Below are positions 57,919-64,000 of a DNA stretch of 64,000 nt, in pieces. The stretch comes from an uncultured Desulfobulbus sp. (GTDB taxonomy: Bacteria; Desulfobacterota; Desulfobulbia; Desulfobulbales; Desulfobulbaceae), in contig NZ_OY760916.1 of the NCBI RefSeq assembly GCF_963664075.1, positions 1,800,001-1,864,000 of the forward strand, written 5' to 3'. The notes beneath the pieces are model-generated. The model searched no databases and was not told the origin of the DNA. It worked only from the letters and a program-made list of their open reading frames with translations. Position 1 is the stretch's first letter, and the number at the start of each line of letters is the position of its first letter. The translations under genes were made by a program, and so were the position numbers.

Positions 57919-59112
57919 ATGGAAAATATTGTAGCTAAGGTGTTGCCCCAGGAGGGAGGACTTGAAGGAAGTCGCTCCGGTTTATACGACAAAACCATTG
58001 GGTTTTTAGGCCTGTTGACCCTCGTCGGTGTCGGCTTTGGGGTACACGCATTTATTGCCGGCCACGAGCATGTATACGGAGTGACCCGCGAAGTACCCTG
58101 GGGACTCATGCTTGCAGCCTACGTCTTTTTCGTCGTTACCTCGACCGGACTGTGTTTGGTCAGCTCGATTGGCCACGTTTTTGGGTACGAAGCATTTAAA
58201 CCTATTGCCAAACGTTCCGTATACCTGGCAATCTCTACCATCATCGCTGGTTTTCTCGTTATCGCCTTTGAGATTGAAAACCCCTGGCGTATGGCAGTCT
58301 ATAACATCATCTCGCCTAACCTCACCTCAAACATCTGGTGGATGGGGACCCTCTATGGCGCCTACCTCTTCTGTATGCTGATCGAGTTTGCTCTGCTTCA
58401 GGCAGGCAAACATAAAATCGCAGGCATGTGTGGACTGATTGGCGTTGTAGCCGGTGTCGCAGCGCACTCCAACCTGGGTGCTGTTTTTGGATTGCTCAAC
58501 GGCCGTGAGTTTTGGCATGGCCCCTACATGCCGATTTACTTCATCACCTCAGCTATGATGTCCGGTTGCGCCACCGTTATCTTTTTTCATTGGCTTGGAT
58601 ACAAGATTAATGGCTGGCAGATGAGCGAAAAGCTCCAGGAATCCCTGCGTGCTGTAGCTAAGCTTGGAGCGCTGCTCTACATGGTGATCATGTTCTTCAC
58701 CACCTGGAAACTTATCTCTGGTATCGCAGGTCATCCCCCGGGAAAATACGAGGCCATTATGTCGCTTGTTTCGGGTCCGTACGCCACGAACTTCTGGTTT
58801 GGTGAGGTAGGCCTGGGGCTGGTCCTTCCTTTTCTGATCATCCTTGCTGTTCGGGCCAAGAACCTGACCGCCATGGCCATAGGCTCACTGGCCTCTATTA
58901 TCGGCATCTTTTTCATGCGCTATGACCTGGTTATCGTCGGCCAGATCATTCCCGGTTTTCACAAGATGGATATTGTGAATTTGCCCCATATCCTTCACTA
59001 CGCACCGACCCTGCACGAATGGGTGATCACTCTGTCTGGCTTTACCTTCTGCGGTATCTTGTTCATGATGGGAGAGCGGTTGTTTCGCGGCCATCTGTCT
59101 GAAGATCATTAA
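57919..59112 (+). CDS. NrfD/PsrC-like membrane quinone subunit
   Basis: 397 residues with about ten transmembrane helices; GGAGG lies 12-16 bases before the ATG. Family landmarks: GVTREVPWGLMLAAYVFFVV, STGLCLVSSIGHVFG, WWMGTLYGAYLFCMLIEFAL, GREFWHGPYMPIYFITSAMM, SGCATVIF. Such subunits exchange electrons with menaquinol and usually pair with a four-cluster ferredoxin and periplasmic cytochrome or molybdoenzyme. Those partners may be the genes at 62541 and 63318, on the same strand 3.4 kb away. Confidence 0.92.
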   Translation: MENIVAKVLPQEGGLEGSRSGLYDKTIGFLGLLTLVGVGFGVHAFIAGHEHVYGVTREVPWGLMLAAYVFFVVTSTGLCLVSSIGHVFGYEAFKPIAKRSVYLAISTIIAGFLVIAFEIENPWRMAVYNIISPNLTSNIWWMGTLYGAYLFCMLIEFALLQAGKHKIAGMCGLIGVVAGVAAHSNLGAVFGLLNGREFWHGPYMPIYFITSAMMSGCATVIFFHWLGYKINGWQMSEKLQESLRAVAKLGALLYMVIMFFTTWKLISGIAGHPPGKYEAIMSLVSGPYATNFWFGEVGLGLVLPFLIILAVRAKNLTAMAIGSLASIIGIFFMRYDLVIVGQIIPGFHKMDIVNLPHILHYAPTLHEWVITLSGFTFCGILFMMGERLFRGHLSEDH

Positions 59113-59193
59113 TGATATCCGTGTCGCACAGCAGGGAGCCTCGTCTTTGCCCAGGCTCCCCGTTCCGGCACCCCGCTGAGACAGGAGGCCGGT

Positions 59194-59637
59194 ATGGCAA
59201 GAAAGAAAACCGAGATACAGGCAATTCGCTCCGATGTGGCGATTTATCCCATCGGTGTTGCAGCCAAATTGCTCAATGTTCACCCGAGAACCCTTCGTAT
59301 CTATGAACAGGAAGGGCTGATTCAGCCCGCCATGGTGGGGAATCGGCGCATGTTTTCCGCTGATGATATTCAGTGGATCACTTGCCTGCGGACCTTCATC
59401 CATGAGGAAGGCATTTCGATTCCAGGGCTCAAGAAACTACTGGAATACATTCCTTGCTGGGAAGTTGCCGACTGCCCGCAAGAAATTCACTGCCAATGCT
59501 CAGCCCGAGTTGATCGCTGTGTTCCTAAAACACTGCACAAGGTCGGCGATGAAGAGGCCCGGATCGAAGCTAAAAATACCGATGTTTCCAAACGAAAGAA
59601 GGAAGATGCTGGAAAAAAGCACCAATCCTCTGGCTGA
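59194..59637 (+). CDS. MerR-family regulator with cysteine-rich tail
   Basis: 147 residues. Winged HTH: YPIGVAAKLLNVHPRTLRIY, EQEGLIQPAMVGNRRMFSAD, then a coiled dimer helix (RTFIHEEGISIPGLKKLLEY). The tail contains five cysteines in CWEVADCPQEIHCQCSARVD and RC, a CWE-type motif often binding metal or cluster. This could make it a redox or metal sensor. Follows nrfD in the same direction and ends with a terminator. Likely regulates the promoter at 57401. Confidence 0.9.
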   Translation: MARKKTEIQAIRSDVAIYPIGVAAKLLNVHPRTLRIYEQEGLIQPAMVGNRRMFSADDIQWITCLRTFIHEEGISIPGLKKLLEYIPCWEVADCPQEIHCQCSARVDRCVPKTLHKVGDEEARIEAKNTDVSKRKKEDAGKKHQSSG

Positions 59638-59733
59638 ACGAGCGTAAGAACAAACAAAAGGAACTTTTTGGCCAGGTTATTTAACTGAAATATTATGGCT
59701 GAAAAGAAAAAGCAGTCAGAGGGCATGGAATAC

Positions 59734-59773
59734 AAAAAGGGCGTTGAAGGTTTATACCTTCAACGCCCTTTTT
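59734..59773. terminator. Bidirectional intrinsic terminator
   Basis: AAAAAGGGCGTTGAAGGT pairs with ACCTTCAACGCCCTTTTT across TTAT. A strong perfect stem between merR and the converging sigma-54 regulator. Confidence 0.95.
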
Positions 59774-59820
59774 GCTGAAATCAGAGTTGAATCCGTGCGC
59801 TTTCCGATGAATTGAGCTCA

Positions 59821-62211
59821 TCAGTTGGCACCAGCGGCCGGATTAACAATCTCATAGCGTTCGATTTTTCGACGAAGCGTATCTTTGGAGATCCCGAGCT
59901 CCCGACAGGTGGCCATCTTGCGCCATTTATTTCTATCCAGACTGAGAATAATCGCCTGCTTCTCTATCTCTTCTAAACTCTGTGGACCAGACTGGTCCGG
60001 AAAAACGGCCTGGTCATCGAGTCCGGTGACAAAGGGCTCCGGCAAATGTTGCGGTTGAATATAGCCTCCCTCGCAGAGTATAAACGAATACTCGACAATA
60101 TTTTCCAGCTCTCGAATATTGCCGGGAAAATCATAACGCATCAGTAGTGACAACGCGCCGCTTGAGATCCCCACAATATCCTTTCCCTGTTGTGCTGCAT
60201 ACTTCTTAATAAAGTGTTCAATCAGTAAAGGAATATCTTCTTTTCTTTCTTTAAGCGGGGGGAGACTAATCTTGACCACATTGAGCCGGTAAAAGAGGTC
60301 ATCTCGAAAACATCCCTCCTGAACCAGCGCCTGGAGGTCGCGGTTGGTCGCAGTTATTATGCGCACATCCGCCTTGACCGGAACATTGGACCCCAATGGT
60401 TCGTAAACCTTTTCCTGCAAAACCCGCAACAGTTTAACCTGCACGCTTCCTGGTATATCGCCGATCTCATCGAGAAAGAGAGTCCCTCCTTCGGCCGCGG
60501 CAAAACGCCCCTGCCTGTCCTTGCGCGCATCGGTAAAAGCGCCCGCCTTATACCCAAAGAGCTCGGACTCCAGTAGAGTTTCGGGCAGAGCAGCGCAGTT
60601 CACCACCACAAAGGGCTTATCCTTACGCCCGCTGGCGTTAAACAGGGCTCTTGCCACCAGCTCCTTACCGGTACCACTCTCCCCGAGAATAAGCACCGTA
60701 CTCGGACTGCGAGCGATATCAGGCATGATGGAAAACAGCCGCTGCATGGCCACCGACTTGGAAATGATGGCGTCAAAGTTGTATTTCTGATGCAGCTGCT
60801 GACGCAGGGAAGTGATGGCGGTGAGATCACGAAAGGTTTCCACTCCACCTATGATATTGCCTTCATGATCAGTTAGCGGAGCCGCACTGATGCTGATGGG
60901 CACCTTGCTGCCCTGAATATCGCGAATGGTGATTGAGCGGTTTGCAACAGGCGCACCCTTGTAGAGACTCTCGGCAATGGCACAGTTTTTCCCGCAGATG
61001 GAGGAATGGAAAATATCCGAGCAGGATTTACCCATGGCATCTTCCCGTGCCCAACCGGTGATCTCCTCTGCAGCTCGATTAAATGAGGTAATCCGCCAGT
61101 TGCGATCGACCGTGAAAACGCCATCGGCAATAGAGTCTAAAATCAGGCTTTCGCGAATGGAGGAGGTGTTGTCGCGAAAGGTTTCAATGCCCCCAATTAT
61201 ATTGCCAAAATCATCAAAGAGCGGTGAAGAGCTGATTGTAACCGGGATTGAATCACCGTTTTTGTTCTTTATAAAAATGGACTGATCCACATAGCGGGCA
61301 TTGCTGTCGATTGCCTTTAACAGCATGCAGTCGCTGCCACAGGTGGAAGAATGGAAAATCTCACTGCAGGGTTTTCCCAGAACCTCTTCCTGTTTCCAGC
61401 CTGTGATGGTTTCCGCCGCCTGGTTGAAGGAGGTGATGATACGATTACGGTCGATGGTGAAGACGCCATCGGCCACCGAAGCTAGAATCAGGGCATTGTT
61501 GAGACTGTCTGAACAGTCATGGAAGGTCTGGACCCCACCGATAACACGCCCCTGGAGATCATAGAGCGGATTTGAGGTCAATGAGAGGGGGAAAAAACGC
61601 CCGTCCTTGTCGGTCATAAAAACGGTTTGCCGGTTAAATGCCTGTTCCTTATCAACTGTGGAGCGTATCAGGCACCCGTTCTCACAGAGCTCATCGGGAA
61701 AGACCTCCTGACATTTTTTTCCCAGGACATTCTCTGCGCTCCAACCGGTGATCTTTTCGGCTGATTTGTTAAAAGAGATAATTTCAAGATCCCTGTTGAC
61801 CGTGAGCACACCTTCGGCCAGGGAGTCAAGGAGCAATTGATTGTAGAGCGAGGCATTGTTTTCGTCGATGCTGACCAGGGCTCCTGAGAGGAGAGCACCA
61901 GTACCATAGAGCGGAGTAATGGTTGCCAGTACTTCCATGGGCTCAGCCCCATCCTCTGTTCGAAAAAGGAGCCCATCAAGGGTTTGCGCGTCTTCCCAAT
62001 GCGGCTGTTGAAACAATCCGGCCAGTGAATCTGCCTTTTTTGTAAACTGGAGAATATGCTCCAGAGATTCGCCCAGGAGCTCTTTGGCGCTGCGGCCAGT
62101 CAGCAGTTCAGCATTTTTATTCAGGCCCGTTATCTGGCAGCTGGAATCTATACAGATAAGGGTCACCGCATTGCGGAACATTGTGGGGATCTGCGGAATA
62201 TTTGGAGTCAT
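59821..62211 (-). CDS. Sigma-54 activator with four PAS domains, three with cysteine pairs
   Basis: 796 residues. Four tandem PAS domains fill residues ~10-470; the last three each carry a C-x3-C or like motif after the FxE helix ([27 protein letters not shown]), suggesting disulfide or metal/redox sensing. The AAA+ domain (~478-705) has Walker [15 protein letters not shown] in place of the sigma-54-contact motif GAFTGA, and [21 protein letters not shown] Fis-type HTH closes it ([20 protein letters not shown]). No receiver domain. It is divergent from the ferredoxin-cytochrome operon, its probable target. Confidence 0.95.
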   Translation of the reverse strand: MTPNIPQIPTMFRNAVTLICIDSSCQITGLNKNAELLTGRSAKELLGESLEHILQFTKKADSLAGLFQQPHWEDAQTLDGLLFRTEDGAEPMEVLATITPLYGTGALLSGALVSIDENNASLYNQLLLDSLAEGVLTVNRDLEIISFNKSAEKITGWSAENVLGKKCQEVFPDELCENGCLIRSTVDKEQAFNRQTVFMTDKDGRFFPLSLTSNPLYDLQGRVIGGVQTFHDCSDSLNNALILASVADGVFTIDRNRIITSFNQAAETITGWKQEEVLGKPCSEIFHSSTCGSDCMLLKAIDSNARYVDQSIFIKNKNGDSIPVTISSSPLFDDFGNIIGGIETFRDNTSSIRESLILDSIADGVFTVDRNWRITSFNRAAEEITGWAREDAMGKSCSDIFHSSICGKNCAIAESLYKGAPVANRSITIRDIQGSKVPISISAAPLTDHEGNIIGGVETFRDLTAITSLRQQLHQKYNFDAIISKSVAMQRLFSIMPDIARSPSTVLILGESGTGKELVARALFNASGRKDKPFVVVNCAALPETLLESELFGYKAGAFTDARKDRQGRFAAAEGGTLFLDEIGDIPGSVQVKLLRVLQEKVYEPLGSNVPVKADVRIITATNRDLQALVQEGCFRDDLFYRLNVVKISLPPLKERKEDIPLLIEHFIKKYAAQQGKDIVGISSGALSLLMRYDFPGNIRELENIVEYSFILCEGGYIQPQHLPEPFVTGLDDQAVFPDQSGPQSLEEIEKQAIILSLDRNKWRKMATCRELGISKDTLRRKIERYEIVNPAAGAN

Positions 62212-62540
62212 CGCACCTACGCTTTAAAATGGGCTCAAGTTTTCACTCTGTGCAACAGGCAGACAAATGCATCCTCCCGGTCCAAAAAAGCAAAGAAAGG
62301 GAGAGGGCTACCTCAATAGGTAACCATTATCCCCGTCATGGAAAGGGGGCAAAAAGTACCGTTACTATACCATATATTTGAAAACTTGCTCTTCTCATGG
62401 TTTTGGGTTATGTTCATTTGTTGCATTTTTTAATTAATGAGGAGCTATTCATTTTCGGCTACCTTTTCTCGCGCCATAACAACACATTGTAGCACTCGCT
62501 GCCGATGTCGTCTTCGTTACTATTATTCTGAGGGTGTGGA
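62212..62540. promoter_or_regulatory. Divergent promoter region, regulator and ferredoxin operon
   Basis: 330 bp with no gene. A sigma-54 promoter is expected; candidate matches near 62400-62430 (TTGCA downstream of TGTTCA, or TGG with TG) are too weak to call. Confidence 0.4.
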
Positions 62541-63296
62541 ATGAACATTAATGAGTTGGAAAAGTTAAACAATGAAGGGGTGGAGCATCTGCCATCGCTG
62601 GAGCGCCGAACCTTTTTGCGCGCTGGACTTGCCATAACCGGCCTGTTCATGGGGGGAACAATACTCTCCCTGACCTCTGCCCGTAATGCGGAAAGCGCCA
62701 TGGGGCCCATGCCCACTAAGGAGCAATACCCGTACAGCCCTCATTACAGCATGGTCATGCGCCAGAACCTTTGCATCGATTGCGAGCGATGCATGGATGC
62801 CTGCGTCAAGACTAACCATGTGCCTGAGTATGGGTACAGGACCATTATTCTCGAGCGGAACCGCGAAATCGCTCCCAAAGAGAAAGAAACGATCTTCATG
62901 CCCGTGCTCTGTAACCAGTGCAACGAGCCGCCCTGTGTTCGCGTCTGCCCAACCGTTGCGACTTATAAGGACAAAACCACGGGCATCGTCATGATGGACA
63001 GCAAGAAATGTATCGGTTGTAAAACCTGTATGGCTGCCTGTCCGTATAATGCCCGTTACTTCAACGAGGAAGTTCGTGCCGTTGATAAATGTAACTTCTG
63101 TTTCGACACCCGACTCTCCAAAGGCAAAAAAGATACAGCCTGTGTCGAGGCCTGTCCCGCCCATGTTCGCGTCTTCGGCGACCTCAGCGATCCGAAAAGC
63201 GAAGTGTATCAGTTGATCCACAAGCCTGAGACCACGGTCTGGGTACTGCGTCCTGAGACCGGCGCACTGCCCAATGTCTTTTACATGAACGCTTAA
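62541..63296 (+). CDS. Tat-exported ferredoxin-type four-cluster electron carrier
   Basis: 251 residues of the DmsB/NrfC/HmcB-like class. A twin-arginine signal (ERRTFLRAGLAITGLFMGG) exports it. Four [4Fe-4S] motifs: CIDCERCMDAC, CNQCNEPPCVRVCP, CIGCKTCMAACP and CNFC with CVEACP. It would sit in the periplasm linking an NrfD quinone subunit to cytochromes. The multiheme gene follows 21 bp later with its own ribosome site. Confidence 0.95.
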   Translation: MNINELEKLNNEGVEHLPSLERRTFLRAGLAITGLFMGGTILSLTSARNAESAMGPMPTKEQYPYSPHYSMVMRQNLCIDCERCMDACVKTNHVPEYGYRTIILERNREIAPKEKETIFMPVLCNQCNEPPCVRVCPTVATYKDKTTGIVMMDSKKCIGCKTCMAACPYNARYFNEEVRAVDKCNFCFDTRLSKGKKDTACVEACPAHVRVFGDLSDPKSEVYQLIHKPETTVWVLRPETGALPNVFYMNA

Positions 63297-63317
63297 GTCG
63301 TCAAAGGAGAAAGGATT

Positions 63318-64000
63318 ATGAATGCAAAAACAAAAGGATCTGCACTCCTTGGCGCCTTGCTCGTCGCAGGAATGTTTTGCACTGTCAATGCGCAGGCTAC
63401 TGAGCCGGCTGCCGACGCTCAGCCCCAGTTTGAATCATACGGCGATACCAAAGTCATCGCGGTCGAGCCGATTCGGGATATGTTCAGTCATAAATCGCAC
63501 GTTGTCACCGCTGGCCTCAGCTGCGACAGTTGCCATCCCGATCTCTTTCAACGCAAACGTGGTACCGCCAAAGCCAATGGCGATTACAACATGGCTTCCC
63601 TGGAAGAGGGCAAATACTGCGGCGCCTGCCATGATGGCGACACGGCTTTCAACACCACGGGGCCCGAGACCTGCAAGGTCTGCCATGGCAGCGATATGAA
63701 ACAGCCCGACGAGGTCGTATTCAACCTACCTGTCAAGACAGTTATCTTTGATCACAAGGGCCACGTTGAAATGGGCCTTGACTGTTACAGCTGCCACGAC
63801 AAGGCCTTTGAAATGCGTGTTGGGGCTGCCGAAGAGCATCCAGAGAAATTCACCATGCAGGCTCTGTATGATGGCAAATACTGCGGCATCTGTCACAACG
63901 GCTCGGACGCCTTTGCCTCTGACACCCGTTGTACAACCTGTCATATCGGTGTAAGTGGCTTTGAACGTCGCTTTGCCTCCGAGGCTAAGGAAGATTCCCA
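63318..64000 (+). CDS. Multiheme c7-like cytochrome (3' end beyond window)
   Basis: 227 codons visible from ATG 63318 (AGGAGAAAGG upstream), still open at the window edge. The signal peptide ends near VNAQATE. Six CxxCH heme sites are seen in two tandem triads: CDSCH, CGACH, CKVCH and CYSCH, CGICH, CTTCH. Each triad is preceded by a HxxH (FSHKSH, FDHKGH) providing distal ligands, the c7/c3-type arrangement. It is a periplasmic electron wire; the total heme number cannot be known from this window. Confidence 0.95.
   Translation, partial: MNAKTKGSALLGALLVAGMFCTVNAQATEPAADAQPQFESYGDTKVIAVEPIRDMFSHKSHVVTAGLSCDSCHPDLFQRKRGTAKANGDYNMASLEEGKYCGACHDGDTAFNTTGPETCKVCHGSDMKQPDEVVFNLPVKTVIFDHKGHVEMGLDCYSCHDKAFEMRVGAAEEHPEKFTMQALYDGKYCGICHNGSDAFASDTRCTTCHIGVSGFERRFASEAKEDS

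Noticed and set aside
62395-62435. Sigma-54 promoter before the ferredoxin gene
   Set aside because: Candidate -12 TTGCA lacks a proper -24 GG at the right distance; the alternative has TG instead of GC.

Overview
The window looks like a mid-GC anaerobic Desulfobacterota chromosome, most likely a Desulfobulbales-type sulfur or sulfate metaboliser. This is inferred from gene content: a 2-oxoacid:ferredoxin oxidoreductase (korDABC), a large FAD/[4Fe-4S] D-lactate dehydrogenase, an NrfD-type membrane quinone module, a Tat-exported four-cluster ferredoxin, a c7-like multiheme cytochrome, and an MglA/roadblock pair. No rRNA, tRNA or CRISPR array was seen.

Layout. 1-11.2 kb is a patchwork with many damaged genes. 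It holds a partial NRAMP transporter, a P-loop protein, a quinone oxidoreductase, a Nudix gene preceded by an attC-like site, a decayed RAYT transposase, a frameshifted Xre antitoxin, a secreted propeller-like protein, ecotin, a polar amino-acid ABC transporter whose ATPase has an internal stop, and a frameshifted doxX. 11,238-29,076 is one Tn3-family transposon of 17,839 bp with identical 38-bp ends and a matching 5-bp target duplication (ATAAT). It carries tnpA, a truncated hicB, tnpR and res. Its cargo is a nine-gene minus-strand run (three aldo/keto reductases, one Tat-exported; SDR; Bcr/CflA efflux pump; two exported hydrolases; CMD-cupin protein; flavoprotein) divergent from a YqhC-like AraC regulator. 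The right end is a second, inverted copy of the last 247 bp of tnpA plus IR. The element sits 9 bp upstream of the next gene, a sugar-type acetyltransferase that also has an internal TGA.

29.7-64 kb is host backbone: D-lactate dehydrogenase with a possible GntR-type operator; korDABC plus a flavoprotein; three small conserved unknowns; a phosphodiesterase; cardiolipin synthase; argJ; a translationally coupled CYTH-CHAD/ParA/SixA set; avtA; yejBE permeases; a roadblock/MglA/823-residue acidic protein operon; ftsH; and a respiratory region. The respiratory region has nrfD-like and merR-like genes, a four-PAS sigma-54 activator on the opposite strand, then the Tat ferredoxin and multiheme cytochrome running off the window end.

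A recurring theme is gene damage: three in-frame stops (TAG 7467, TGA 29511, TAA 38133) and three single-base slips in homopolymers (about 5073, 10930 and 33757). These are either real decay or assembly errors, and raw reads would decide. The most system-like finds are the transposon cargo, the CYTH-CHAD/ParA/SixA triad, the MglA/roadblock/acidic-protein operon, and the MerR-type promoter ahead of the nrfD-like gene.
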